Both the position numbers and the translations under genes were made by a program. From Hyphococcus sp. (GTDB taxonomy: Bacteria > Pseudomonadota > Alphaproteobacteria > Caulobacterales > Parvularculaceae), in NCBI GenBank assembly GCA_021776335.1, contig JAJFGB010000011.1:124001-188000 (forward strand): 64,000 bases of DNA, written 5' to 3'. The notes under the pieces were generated by a model that saw nothing but the letters and a program-made list of their open reading frames with translations, did not search any database and was not told the DNA's origin. Below are positions 50,129 to 58,698 of this stretch, piece after piece (positions within the stretch are counted from its first letter, which is position 1; every line of letters begins with the position of its first letter).

Positions 50129-50560
50129 ATGTCCGCTGATCAACTATTTTCCCTGGCCAACCAGACGGCGATAATTGGCTGGGTGATCCTTGTTTTTTTA
50201 CCGCGGCGCTGGCCTCCACTTTTTTGGATTCCACAATTTATCATCCCGGGCATTCTGGCGCTGGGATACGCGACGCTTGCCCTTGTGTATTTCGCTGGCG
50301 GCGATGGTGGTTTTGGGTCGATCGCCGATGTCAGAGCGCTGTTCGCTCAAGACGAGACCCTGCTGGCGGGATGGATTCACTATCTTGCGTTTGATTTGTT
50401 CGTTGGCGCCTGGATAGCGCGACGATCAGACGAAGCAGGCATACCAAGACTAATTCAGGCAGTCTTGCTCGGCTTCACATTCATGTACGGACCCGCCGGG
50501 TTCTTGCTGTTTCTCATCACACGGGCCTTGATGGCGCAGGGCAGGAAAACCTCACGATGA
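50129..50560 (+). CDS. ABA4-like (DUF4281) membrane protein
   Basis: This 143-aa integral membrane protein starts at ATG 50129, with GGGAG 6 nt before it. Four hydrophobic segments are visible: TAIIGWVILVFLPRRW, FIIPGILALGYATLALVYF, AGWIHYLAFDLFVGAWIARR and LGFTFMYGPAGFLLFLITRA. HYLAFDLFVGAWI and MYGPAGFLLF are marks of the ABA4-like family, named from a plant neoxanthin-synthesis protein; the bacterial function is unknown. It overlaps the next gene by 4 bp (ATGA), so the two membrane proteins are coupled. Confidence 0.88.
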   Translation: MSADQLFSLANQTAIIGWVILVFLPRRWPPLFWIPQFIIPGILALGYATLALVYFAGGDGGFGSIADVRALFAQDETLLAGWIHYLAFDLFVGAWIARRSDEAGIPRLIQAVLLGFTFMYGPAGFLLFLITRALMAQGRKTSR

Positions 50561-51360
50561 ATGCATCTTCGCGGCTCTTTTCTTTGGACGATGATCACAC
50601 GACGCGGGCGTGGCTGGCGACCCTCTGGTTCATGTTTGCAGCGTTCATTGTAACGGCGCCTGCTTATGCCATCGATGCACGTACGCTGTGGGGTGTGAGC
50701 GTGTGGTCAAAACCCATGAAGTTTGAACTGTCGATGATGGTGCATTTTGCAACTCTTGCAATTCTCGCGCAGCAGCTTCCACGTGAAAAGCGCGCGGGTG
50801 TCGGCATGTCGCTGGTTGTATGGGCGTCAGTGGCGGCAGCGCTTTTTGAGATTGTCTATATTACAATCCAGGCCGCGCGCGGCCGCCATTCTCACTTCAA
50901 TTTCGATACGAACTACGAGGCCCTCTTGTATAGCGTGATGGGCGTCGGTGCGCTGTTATTGATTATCGCTGCATTCGTTCTGGGCGTTTATCTCGCGCGC
51001 AGTCGCGACGGAAACAAATCGGGCTTTCGCCTTGGCGCCGTTATCGGGCTGATCTTGTCGCCAATACTGACGCTGATCGTCGCCGGCTACATGTCAGCAT
51101 CGGGCAGTCATTGGGTTGGCGAGACCGTAAGCGATGCGCATGGCGTTCCGCTACTTGGCTGGTCTCGCGAAGCTGGTGATATACGCCCTTCGCATTTCGT
51201 CGCGCTTCACGCGATGCAGGTTCTGCCGTTAGCGGGCATTGCGATGGACAGGGTGGCGCCGACAGCGGCCCGACCAGCTGTCGTTTTCATCGCCGTGTTG
51301 ATGGCGGCGATAACAGCTTTGCTGTTTTGGCAGGCATTGGCCGGTCGGCCACTTTACTAA
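50557..51360 (+). CDS. Unrecognised 7-TM membrane protein coupled to the ABA4-like gene
   Basis: I do not recognise this 267-aa protein. About seven hydrophobic segments are visible, beginning WLATLWFMFAAFIVTAPAYA and ending VVFIAVLMAAITALLFWQAL. Conserved-looking polar motifs are SVWSKPMKFELSMMVHF, RGRHSHFNFDTNYEALLYS and IRPSHFVALHAMQVLPLAG, with several histidines inside or near helices that could bind metal or heme. The start overlaps the ABA4-like stop by 4 bp, suggesting the two act together. Confidence 0.85.
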   Translation: MNASSRLFSLDDDHTTRAWLATLWFMFAAFIVTAPAYAIDARTLWGVSVWSKPMKFELSMMVHFATLAILAQQLPREKRAGVGMSLVVWASVAAALFEIVYITIQAARGRHSHFNFDTNYEALLYSVMGVGALLLIIAAFVLGVYLARSRDGNKSGFRLGAVIGLILSPILTLIVAGYMSASGSHWVGETVSDAHGVPLLGWSREAGDIRPSHFVALHAMQVLPLAGIAMDRVAPTAARPAVVFIAVLMAAITALLFWQALAGRPLY

Positions 51361-51386
51361 AATCCGGCGATGGGGCGGGAAAGCGC

Positions 51387-51524
51387 CTATTGGTCCCGTG
51401 TTGTCAGCCGCTTTGCGCTGCGCTGCAGGACAAAGGCGCCTGATAGCGCTATATTCACGGCGATAAAGCCGATAATAATAAGCTCGACGAGGCTTAATTC
51501 TCCGAAAATTCCCATGACTTCCAT
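51387..51524 (-). CDS. 45-aa single-helix membrane microprotein
   Basis: This gene is too short for the track. ATG 51524 is preceded by AAAAGGAGCGTTCA, a strong ribosome-binding site at 6 nt. The product has one hydrophobic helix (LVELIIIGFIAVNIALSGAFVL) and a basic C-terminal tail (QRSAKRLTTRDQ), so it should sit in the inner membrane. It is convergent with the 7-TM gene. The family is unknown. About 275 bp between it and the proteasome-like gene hold no other convincing gene. Confidence 0.6.
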   Translation of the reverse strand: MEVMGIFGELSLVELIIIGFIAVNIALSGAFVLQRSAKRLTTRDQ

Positions 51525-51799
51525 TGAACGCTCCTTTTACTAGCGCTCCCACCCACCGCGTGAATTTCGGTCAAATTGATGAAATATTTCCCTAATTTTT
51601 AGAGGGCCTTGGTAAACGGGCGGTTTTCCATCTATTCGCCTGAAATGAGGCCGATACTCGGAAATCGGTTGGTTTCGTGGCCTTGTTCCCTTGCGGCGGT
51701 TTTCCCGCTAACATCGACTTTCCGCCGGTTTTGGGCGCCTCTTGATATGGGCGCCAGCGTATTTGGGGCGGTTTGTTTTGGGGAAGTCGTGAGGGGTCG

Positions 51800-53083
51800 A
51801 TGACATCCGAAGTCGTGTTGATGAACCGCCAGGCGGTGGCGATGGCGGCGGACAGCGCCGTCACTATTTCTGGCGACCGGTATCTGAAAACCTATCAATC
51901 GGTTGATAAGCTGTTTCCGCTGGTCGATGGCCAGCCGGTTGCTGTGATGATTTATAATAACGCCGAGATTATGTCGACGCCGTGGGAAACGGTGATCTCG
52001 CTGTATCGCGAGCAAGCGCGGGGCCGCGCGCTCGACACGGTACAAGCTTACGCCGAAGACTTTATGGAGTTTTTGTCCGGCAATCCTGATTTGTTTCCGC
52101 CTGAACATCAGGACACAGAATTTTTTAAAGTGGTCGCGGTTGTATTCACCGTTCTCGCTGAAGAATTCGACTATCAGGTGCAGAAATTCCAACAATCAAA
52201 ATCTGGACAGCTTCGCGATCAGATTTCGGCGATGTTTGAGTTTGTGGTTGGCCAGCTGCACAGCGATTATCAGCGTTGTGCCGATGATTCGCCGCGCGCA
52301 GATCTTTCTTGTTTTCCGACGGGTATGGGCGAACAAGTACGCCGCCGTTACGGCGCCGAAATTGAACAGCTGATTGGCAGTCTTTTGCACTCGTTGAAGA
52401 ACGAGCATGCGGGTTTGGCGGTGTCGGAAGCAACAAAAACGCTGCTGCGTGAAATTGCTGTTTTCGCTGTCACAAAAGATGCATTTTTCGAACACTATAC
52501 CGGCGTTGTGTTCGCGGGCTTTGGCGCTCGGGAAAAATTCCCGTCCATGCGCTCATTTCTGACCTCGAGCGTCATTCTTGGGATACTGAAGCGCAAACGG
52601 GATCGGGAAGCTGACATAAAATCCGACAACGGTCCCGTGTTTCAACCCTTCGCTCAAGACCGAATGATCCGCACTTTTCTGACGGGGATGGATCAACATT
52701 TGCGGATGTTCGTCTATGGCCAGACCCTGAAGCTTTCCACGGGGTTGGTTACTGACATCGTCGGCCGAACGCCAAACCTTACCGACGCTCAGCGCAACAC
52801 GATCTTTAAAGATTACAGCGAAAACAATCTCGGTCATGCGCTACATGAGTTTTTCCGGTCGGTTGATAATTATCAATACGCCGTTCACACCCGGCCGATT
52901 TTCCGCGCAATCAATTCACTGCCCAAAAAAGAGCTGGGCGAGACCGCGGCGTCGTTGATCAAATTGAATTCCTTCCAGCAGAAAGTCATGCATTCGGTGG
53001 AAACGGTGGGCGGGCCCATTGATGTGGCGGTGATCACACGCAATGGCGGGCTTGAATGGAAGCGTGAAAAGGCGGCGCTTTAG
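51800..53083 (+). CDS. Proteasome-like Ntn-hydrolase family protein
   Basis: This 427-aa protein starts at ATG 51800, giving an N-terminal Met-Thr. The first 75 residues follow the HslV/proteasome beta pattern: after Met removal Thr1 is followed by SEVVLMNRQAVAMAADSAVT, which places an aspartate at exactly position 17, the conserved proteasome Asp17. YQSVDKLFPL supplies a lysine at 36, near the usual Lys33. PVAVMIYNNAEIM then resembles the proteasome sheet. The remaining 300 residues are mostly helical and unlike HslV, so it is not a standard peptidase. A 141-aa gene follows 17 bp downstream. Peptidase or amidase activity is inferred. Confidence 0.75.
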   Translation: MTSEVVLMNRQAVAMAADSAVTISGDRYLKTYQSVDKLFPLVDGQPVAVMIYNNAEIMSTPWETVISLYREQARGRALDTVQAYAEDFMEFLSGNPDLFPPEHQDTEFFKVVAVVFTVLAEEFDYQVQKFQQSKSGQLRDQISAMFEFVVGQLHSDYQRCADDSPRADLSCFPTGMGEQVRRRYGAEIEQLIGSLLHSLKNEHAGLAVSEATKTLLREIAVFAVTKDAFFEHYTGVVFAGFGAREKFPSMRSFLTSSVILGILKRKRDREADIKSDNGPVFQPFAQDRMIRTFLTGMDQHLRMFVYGQTLKLSTGLVTDIVGRTPNLTDAQRNTIFKDYSENNLGHALHEFFRSVDNYQYAVHTRPIFRAINSLPKKELGETAASLIKLNSFQQKVMHSVETVGGPIDVAVITRNGGLEWKREKAAL

Positions 53084-53100
53084 GGCGCCGGAGAAAATCT

Positions 53101-53526
53101 ATGGGCAATCGACTGAAAGATATCTGGGCCGGGTTCGAAGAAACAACGAGCCGTCATCTGACGGGCGGCGGCGTTGATAATATAGCGGTCCCCCATCGCG
53201 TGGACTACGCGGCGGAAGATGAGGCGCTTTTGCCGGAAAATTTCGATGCGCCTGCGACCGCAGCATTCGGCGCTCTTCGCGAAAAGCTCGCTGCACAGGA
53301 AAAGAAATTTGGACGCAAGCCCAGGCGTGCGGACAAACCTACTATGAATGCCTCGCCAGATTTGGCGACCCAGACATTCAATGGCGATGAATTGATTAAA
53401 GGTATGCGGGCGACGTCTTTGCGCACCGAGAGACCAGAGCGGGATTATCAGAGCTTTCTTACGTCGGATGAGGGCAAGGCGGCGTTGAAGCGGCACAAAA
53501 AGAAAAAGCGGTTTGGGATTTTTTAA
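53101..53526 (+). CDS. Hypothetical 141-aa protein paired with the proteasome-like gene
   Basis: I do not recognise this protein. It is hydrophilic and largely disordered in appearance, with an N-terminal helix (NRLKDIWAGFEETTSRHL), acidic and alanine-rich middle, and a strongly basic C-terminus (KRHKKKKRFGIF). ATG 53101 lies 17 bp after the stop of the Ntn-hydrolase-like gene, so the two are likely translated from one message. It could be a partner, substrate or adaptor of the predicted hydrolase. Confidence 0.78.
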   Translation: MGNRLKDIWAGFEETTSRHLTGGGVDNIAVPHRVDYAAEDEALLPENFDAPATAAFGALREKLAAQEKKFGRKPRRADKPTMNASPDLATQTFNGDELIKGMRATSLRTERPERDYQSFLTSDEGKAALKRHKKKKRFGIF

Positions 53527-53550
53527 TCCAACCCCGGGTCGCCGTTCTAA

Positions 53551-54291
53551 TCAGTGTTCTTCCGGCTGCAATGCCTCTTCAACTTCGCTCGTGTTTTCTT
53601 CAACGATGTCTGCCGCGTCTTCTGCGACATCGCTTCCCGCCTCGACAATCTCGTGAACGGCGCCTTCAATCGCATCGGCGGCATCGTTGATATGTTCGGA
53701 ACCCTGACTTGCCGCTTCATCCAATATTTCAGCGACGACAGGCACAGGAAACGCTGCGGGATTTGATGACAGTGAACCGAGATAAGCAAGAATATCGGCG
53801 CGCTGACCGTCGCGGGCAAAGCGTTGCGCCATCGCAGTGCCGGGAACATAGCTTTGCGAATTTTTGAGATATTCATCAAGGCGATCATAACTCCAGACGC
53901 CGCCAAATGACTGCAAGGCGCCGGTGTAATTAAAGCCCGGAACCGTCGCGACCTCGCGATTTACAATATTCCAGAGATTGGGGCCGGCGCCATTGGCGCC
54001 GCCTTCGCCGAATGTGTGACAGGATTTACAGAGCGCCGCACGGCGTTCGCCGCCCGCAGAGCTGGCATTGGCCAGTAGCGCGCCAAGATCGACTGGCGCC
54101 GGTTCGTCTGTGTGTGTCGGCTTTTTTGTGTCCAGGTCGACGCAGCAATAGGCCAGATGCAGCTCATCGCCATGTCCGCCGCCATGTCCGCCGCCAAATA
54201 TCGCTGCAGTCAGCTGCGGCAGGCCAAAAATGAGGAGAAGGGCCGCTATCGCGGCTCCTGCTATCTTATTGGTTAAAAGTGGGTCTTTCAT
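53551..54291 (-). CDS. Membrane-anchored c-type cytochrome (CycM-like)
   Basis: This 246-aa protein starts at ATG 54291. An uncleaved N-terminal helix (GAAIAALLLIFGLPQLTAAIF) anchors it, followed by a short Gly/His-rich stretch (GGGHGGGHGD). The heme site is CKSCHTF near residue 88, with a class I cytochrome c fold to about 175: AGPNLWNIVNREVATVPGF, YTGALQ, and the Met ligand in VPGTAMAQRF. An acidic tail of about 70 residues (SDVAEDAADIVEENTSEVEE) is unusual. It probably carries electrons to a terminal oxidase. Divergent from pheA, as in other alphaproteobacteria. Confidence 0.92.
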   Translation of the reverse strand: MKDPLLTNKIAGAAIAALLLIFGLPQLTAAIFGGGHGGGHGDELHLAYCCVDLDTKKPTHTDEPAPVDLGALLANASSAGGERRAALCKSCHTFGEGGANGAGPNLWNIVNREVATVPGFNYTGALQSFGGVWSYDRLDEYLKNSQSYVPGTAMAQRFARDGQRADILAYLGSLSSNPAAFPVPVVAEILDEAASQGSEHINDAADAIEGAVHEIVEAGSDVAEDAADIVEENTSEVEEALQPEEH

Positions 54292-54485
54292 GGCTCCGCC
54301 CGGAAATCTCGACTGATGTGCAAGGGAAATACTAGAAATCGCGGCGGGTTCTAACGGTCTTCCATGAGCCGCGCAATCAGCAGCGCTGATGCGCAGGCGC
54401 GGCCTTTTCGCGCGGCGCACAATATCGGGCATTGCGCTCGCGGCATCCATTGTGCATAAGCCCCGCGGTTTCAGGGGGCAGAGGC

Positions 54486-55337
54486 ATGAGCGACATGGCG
54501 ACACCTAAAGAGCGCTATATTTCATATCAGGGCGAGCCTGGCGCCTTTTCAGAATTGGCGTGCGTTACATTTGCGCCTGGTTTGACGCCGTTGCCTTGCG
54601 GCACGTTTGAAGATGCGTTCGCCGCCGTGGCTGACGGTCGTGCAGAACGGGCCATGTTGCCGATCGAAAATTCACTCGCCGGACGTGTTGCGGATATCCA
54701 CCATCTTCTACCGACGGCGGGCCTTCACATCGTTGCCGAAAACTTTTTGCCCGTGGAGCACCACGTCCTGGTTAAGCCCGGGGTCAAGCTTGAGGACATC
54801 AAAGTCGTGCGGTCACATCCCGTCGCGCTGGGCCAGGTTCGCGATTTTCTGCGCGAAACCGGTATTTCGCCGGAGATGGCAGGAGACACGGCCGGCGCAG
54901 CACGCCGCCTGGCGGAATCCGGCCATCGCGAAGAGGGCGTTATCGCCTCAGTGCGCGCCGCAGAGCTTTATGGTCTGGAAATCATCCGGCGAAATGTCGA
55001 GGACGCTGATCACAATACCACGCGTTTTCTCGAAATGTCGGCTGAACCCGATGATGCTGCGCCTGATGATGGTCCTGTTGTGACAAGTTTTATCTTCGAG
55101 GTGCGCAATATTCCCGCCGCGCTTTATAAGGCGCTTGGTGGTTTTGCGACCAACGGCGTCAACATGACCAAGCTTGAAAGTTATCAGCTCAAAGGCTCGT
55201 TCAGCGCCACCATGTTTTACGCGGATGTTGAGGGCCACCCCCAAGACAGGCCGTTGCAGCTTGCCCTGGAAGAGTTGAGCTTTTTTTCCGCGTCGTTGAA
55301 AATCCTCGGTGTCTATAAGGTCGGCCGTCAGCGATAG
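54486..55337 (+). CDS. pheA: Prephenate dehydratase
   Basis: This 283-aa monofunctional enzyme makes phenylpyruvate in phenylalanine synthesis. The catalytic domain (about 8-185) has ISYQGEPGAFSELACVTF, MLPIENSLAGRVADIHHLL and HNTTRFLEMS, where the Thr of TRF is catalytic. The C-terminal ACT domain (about 200-280) has the phenylalanine-binding GALxK/ESRP region represented by AALYKALGGFATNGVNMTKLESY (in part). ATG 54486 (GAGGC upstream) is preferred to the track start. It gives a useful in-window reference for the PDT-like membrane protein at 13.8 kb. Confidence 0.96.
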   Translation: MSDMATPKERYISYQGEPGAFSELACVTFAPGLTPLPCGTFEDAFAAVADGRAERAMLPIENSLAGRVADIHHLLPTAGLHIVAENFLPVEHHVLVKPGVKLEDIKVVRSHPVALGQVRDFLRETGISPEMAGDTAGAARRLAESGHREEGVIASVRAAELYGLEIIRRNVEDADHNTTRFLEMSAEPDDAAPDDGPVVTSFIFEVRNIPAALYKALGGFATNGVNMTKLESYQLKGSFSATMFYADVEGHPQDRPLQLALEELSFFSASLKILGVYKVGRQR

Positions 55338-55350
55338 AGCCTGATCCGGC

Positions 55351-56265
55351 CTATGTGATTTCGACCCAGCGTTCCAGCAATTGTCGGGCGATCGTGAATT
55401 TGGGGGGTAGGAATATCCCATCCACCTCTCCACCGGCGAGGAGCTTTTTGATGTCGTCGATCGCAACCCAGCGCGCTTCTTCAATTTCATTCGTATCAAG
55501 AGTAAGTTTGCGATCCTCAGCGTCGGCGATGAAGCCCATCATCAGCGAAGAAGGAAACGGCCAAGGCTGCGAAAACTGATAGCGTATATCGGTAAGCGTG
55601 ATGCCCGCTTCTTCAAACAGCTCTCTTTTTGCAGCTTCTTCAGGGGTTTCCGCCGCCTCAACAAATCCGGCAAGCGCGGATAAGAAACCGGGCGGAAAAT
55701 GCGGCCCGCGGCCAAGCAGGCAGGCATTTTCATGGATCGCGAGCACAATCGCCACGGGATCAGAGCGGGGAAAATGCTCGGCCTCGCAATTTTCACATTG
55801 GCGTTTTGCGCCGCCATCGCGAATTTCGGTTCGGGCGCCGCAGACAGCGCAAAAGGTGTGTTTGCGATGCCATTCAAAAAGCCAGCGGGCATGGCCAATC
55901 ATCGCAAGGTCATCGCGCGGTATCTTTCCAGCGGCGTCGCGGATTGGCGCATACTCGCCAAGATCAGCAAAGGGTGCGGCATCAGGCGATTGAGCGGCGC
56001 CTGAGGTGTCGATGGCGAAATGCGCTTTGCCGTTCAGGAGGCCCAGAAAAACCATTGGCGCATTTGCCGGAAACTCACTGCGTGCGGCCGCTGAGAGAAA
56101 GAGCACACGCTCATTCGCAATCAACGGATCGCCTTGCCATAAAGGGATGAGGATGCTGTCAGGGTCGCTGAGTTGCGATTTCAAAAACCCGTCTTCCGTG
56201 CGTTTGTCATAGGCGCGGTCAACGGGGTTTCCTGCAAACCAGTTTGGGTTATCGCCGGGTTTCAT
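55351..56265 (-). CDS. nudC: NADH pyrophosphatase NudC
   Basis: This 304-aa Nudix enzyme hydrolyses NAD(H) and may remove NAD caps from RNA. It has a zinc ribbon with four cysteines (FCAVCGA and QCENCEAEHFPRSDP). The Nudix box is GFVEAAETPEEAAKRELFEE with AGI. The NudC-specific SQPWPFPSSLMMGF follows it. It is convergent with pheA (13-bp gap). The SRP RNA gene lies just upstream on the other strand. Confidence 0.95.
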   Translation of the reverse strand: MKPGDNPNWFAGNPVDRAYDKRTEDGFLKSQLSDPDSILIPLWQGDPLIANERVLFLSAAARSEFPANAPMVFLGLLNGKAHFAIDTSGAAQSPDAAPFADLGEYAPIRDAAGKIPRDDLAMIGHARWLFEWHRKHTFCAVCGARTEIRDGGAKRQCENCEAEHFPRSDPVAIVLAIHENACLLGRGPHFPPGFLSALAGFVEAAETPEEAAKRELFEEAGITLTDIRYQFSQPWPFPSSLMMGFIADAEDRKLTLDTNEIEEARWVAIDDIKKLLAGGEVDGIFLPPKFTIARQLLERWVEIT

Positions 56266-56376
56266 GCCCGCCTTGTATGAGCACTGCCATGGCGGCGCAA
56301 CGCCAATGCGCTGTCGCCAACAACCGATGGAAGCCGGGTCAAAAATGGCGGCTCCAGGACGGGGAGACCCCCTTGC

Positions 56377-56477
56377 AATTGCGGCTGCGAACGCAGATAT
56401 TCCGCCGCGGAAGGCTGGCGGACGCGCTTCTCGCCAACCCGGTCAGATCCGGAAGGAAGCAGCCGCAACGAGTTTTT
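56377..56477 (+). ncRNA. ffs: Signal recognition particle RNA (4.5S RNA)
   Basis: The conserved SRP core GGTCAGATCCGGAAGGAAGC is present, with the symmetric and asymmetric loops that bind Ffh. The closing stem TTGCGGCTGC (56379-56388) pairs perfectly with GCAGCCGCAA (56459-56468), and internal GCTGGCGG/CGCCAAC-type pairing builds the arm. AGTTTTTTTG follows as terminator. Position just before dnaX is the usual alphaproteobacterial place. The exact ends are uncertain by a few bases. Track ORFs across it are shadows. Confidence 0.93.
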
Positions 56478-56577
56478 TTGCGCGGGTCGTTTCAGTCTTC
56501 CACCCTTGTTTTCCCCAGCTGCTCTTTTGGCCGGTGCGCCCATTTGATCCGCGCGCGTGAACCCTCATAATGGCGCT

Positions 56578-58374
56578 ATGAGTGATCCTTCTACCAGCAG
56601 TGAACAGGATAAAGACTCCGGTGAAAAGCCGGGCGCCTATCAAGTGCTGGCGCGCAAATATCGCCCACAGCGCTTTGAGGATTTGATCGGCCACCAGGCC
56701 ATGGTCAGGACACTCAAAAACGCGTTCGCCTCAAACCGTATAGCCCACGCCTATATTCTAACCGGTGTGCGCGGTGTCGGTAAAACAACAACCGCGCGCA
56801 TCCTGGCGCGAGCGCTGAATTATGTGGGGCCGGGCGGGGATGATGCTGGCCCGCAGATGGAGATGAGCGAAGAAGGTTTGCATTGCCGGGCCATTGCCGA
56901 AAGTCGTCATCCTGATGTTCTCGAAATGGACGCAGCCTCGCGCACAGGTGTGGGCGACATACGCGAGCTGATCGAAGGTGTGCGTTATGCGCCGATTGAG
57001 GCCCGCTACAAAGTCTACATCATCGATGAAGTGCACATGCTGTCAACGGCGGCCTTTAACGCGCTTTTGAAAACCCTTGAAGAACCACCGCCTCACGTAA
57101 AGTTTATTTTTGCAACGACAGAAATCCGCAAACTTCCGGTGACAGTGTTGTCGCGCTGCCAGCGTTTCGATCTGCGCCGCATTGATCCGGAAGTTCTGAC
57201 CGATCACCTGGCTGCGATCGCTGAAAAAGAAAACGTCAAGATTGCTCGGGACGGATTGTGGATGATTGCGCGCGCTGCCGAAGGCTCGGTCCGCGACGCC
57301 TTATCAATTCTAGATCAGGCAATTGTTCAGCATACGGCACAAGGCGCGGACGACGAAGTCAGCGCCGAGACGGTACGCGATATGCTGGGCCTGGCAGACC
57401 GCAGCAGCGTCTGGGATTTGCTCGCCGCGTCAATGATGGGTGATGCAAAATCCGCACTGACTGGTTTTCGCGCGCAATATGACGCGGGCGCTGAACCGGC
57501 AGTGATCATTCGTGATATGCTCGATTTGGTGCATCTCCTGACCCGCGTGAAAGTGGCCGGCCCGGATGCGGCAGCCCATGGACCGGCAGGTGAGGCTGAT
57601 GCGACCCGCGCCAAGTCAATGGCGGACGGATTTGAGATGAATGCGCTGACAAGGGCGTGGTCGTTGTTGATGAAAGGCCTGTCAGAAGCGCAAACGGCGC
57701 CCGACCCGGCGGCGGCGGGCGAGATGGCGCTTATTCGGCTTTGTTTCGCTGCGGATTTGCCGACTCCGGATGAGGCGTTGAGAGCCCTAAAAAAAAATAG
57801 TTCCGACGGTGTAGCCGGCGCTGAAAATAGCGCGGGAAAGGCAAATGCTGGACCAGTGGCGGAAATCAAACCGCCCACGCTCGATGTCAGAGTGGCGAGT
57901 AATGATGTGCGAAGTCCCGTCGCCCCGCTTTATTCTTTCAAGGACGTGGTCCTTCTGGCGGGGAAAATGCGTGACGCCAAATTGCGCACCGAACTTGAAG
58001 CTTACGTGCACCTTGTTTCCTTTGCGCCCGGCAAGATAGAGCTTCGCCTTCATGGCGACGCGCCCGGCGATCTCGCCAACCGGTTGGCCATGCGCCTTAA
58101 AGAATGGACCCATCGGCAATGGGTGATCTCCGTCACCGCAGAAAAGAACGGGGATCAAACCTTGCGCGACGCGCGTTATGAAGAGGTGATGGCTCACCCG
58201 ATGGTGCAAAAGACGCTTGAGCTGTTTCCGGGCGCCAAAATTACCGCTATCCGAGAGCCAGAGGCGGCGGCAATACCTGATGAGGTGGAAGAAGATCCGC
58301 CCGTCGATCCCGATGTGGAATTTCCAGAATTACCTGAAACGGCGGCAACAAAAACTGACAAGAGGAATGCGTAA
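56578..58374 (+). CDS. dnaX: DNA polymerase III subunits gamma and tau
   Basis: This 598-aa clamp-loader ATPase starts at ATG 56578. The N-terminus has YQVLARKYRPQRFEDLIGHQ, Walker A GVRGVGKTTTARILARAL, a CHAIAES-type zinc region reduced to HCRAIAESRHPDVLEMDAAS, Walker B VYIIDEVHMLSTAAFNALL and the sensor ATTEIRKLP. The C-terminal 200 residues are the tau-specific part. A run of eight A's inside the coding region at about 57789 (GCCCTAAAAAAAAATAG) could permit frameshifting to give the short gamma form. ybaB overlaps its stop. Confidence 0.96.
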   Translation: MSDPSTSSEQDKDSGEKPGAYQVLARKYRPQRFEDLIGHQAMVRTLKNAFASNRIAHAYILTGVRGVGKTTTARILARALNYVGPGGDDAGPQMEMSEEGLHCRAIAESRHPDVLEMDAASRTGVGDIRELIEGVRYAPIEARYKVYIIDEVHMLSTAAFNALLKTLEEPPPHVKFIFATTEIRKLPVTVLSRCQRFDLRRIDPEVLTDHLAAIAEKENVKIARDGLWMIARAAEGSVRDALSILDQAIVQHTAQGADDEVSAETVRDMLGLADRSSVWDLLAASMMGDAKSALTGFRAQYDAGAEPAVIIRDMLDLVHLLTRVKVAGPDAAAHGPAGEADATRAKSMADGFEMNALTRAWSLLMKGLSEAQTAPDPAAAGEMALIRLCFAADLPTPDEALRALKKNSSDGVAGAENSAGKANAGPVAEIKPPTLDVRVASNDVRSPVAPLYSFKDVVLLAGKMRDAKLRTELEAYVHLVSFAPGKIELRLHGDAPGDLANRLAMRLKEWTHRQWVISVTAEKNGDQTLRDARYEEVMAHPMVQKTLELFPGAKITAIREPEAAAIPDEVEEDPPVDPDVEFPELPETAATKTDKRNA

Positions 58375-58694
58375 TGGATATTGGCGAGATCATGAAACAG
58401 GCTGGCGCCATGCAAGCAAAAATGCAGGAGATGCAGGAAAAGCTGGCTGAGCTGGAAGTAACCGGCGAGGCGGGCGGCGGCATGATCAAGGTTATTTTGA
58501 ATGGCAAGGGTTACGCGAAAGCTGTGGCAATCGAACGCTCGCTGGTAAAGGAAGATGACGCTGAAATTCTTGAAGATCTGATCGCTGCGGCGATCAATGA
58601 CGCCAAGTCAAAACTGGAAGAGCAGTCTCAGGAACAAATGAAAGCGATGACGGCTGGGCTGCCCCTGCCGCCAGGCATGAAGCTGCCTTTCTAG
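58374..58694 (+). CDS. ybaB: YbaB/EbfC nucleoid-associated protein
   Basis: This 106-aa DNA-binding dimer has the classic start IGEIMKQAGAMQAKMQEMQEK followed by LAELEVTGEAGGGMIKVILNGKG, and the C-terminal LPLPPGMKLPF. The ATG overlaps the dnaX stop by one base (TAATG), so the two are coupled. In most bacteria recR comes next, but here two other genes intervene. Confidence 0.97.
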   Translation: MDIGEIMKQAGAMQAKMQEMQEKLAELEVTGEAGGGMIKVILNGKGYAKAVAIERSLVKEDDAEILEDLIAAAINDAKSKLEEQSQEQMKAMTAGLPLPPGMKLPF

Positions 58695-58698
58695 GTTC

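Noticed and set aside
56244-56570. Long plus-strand frames between nudC and dnaX
   Set aside because: They run through the SRP RNA gene and have no coding character; the RNA explains the sequence.
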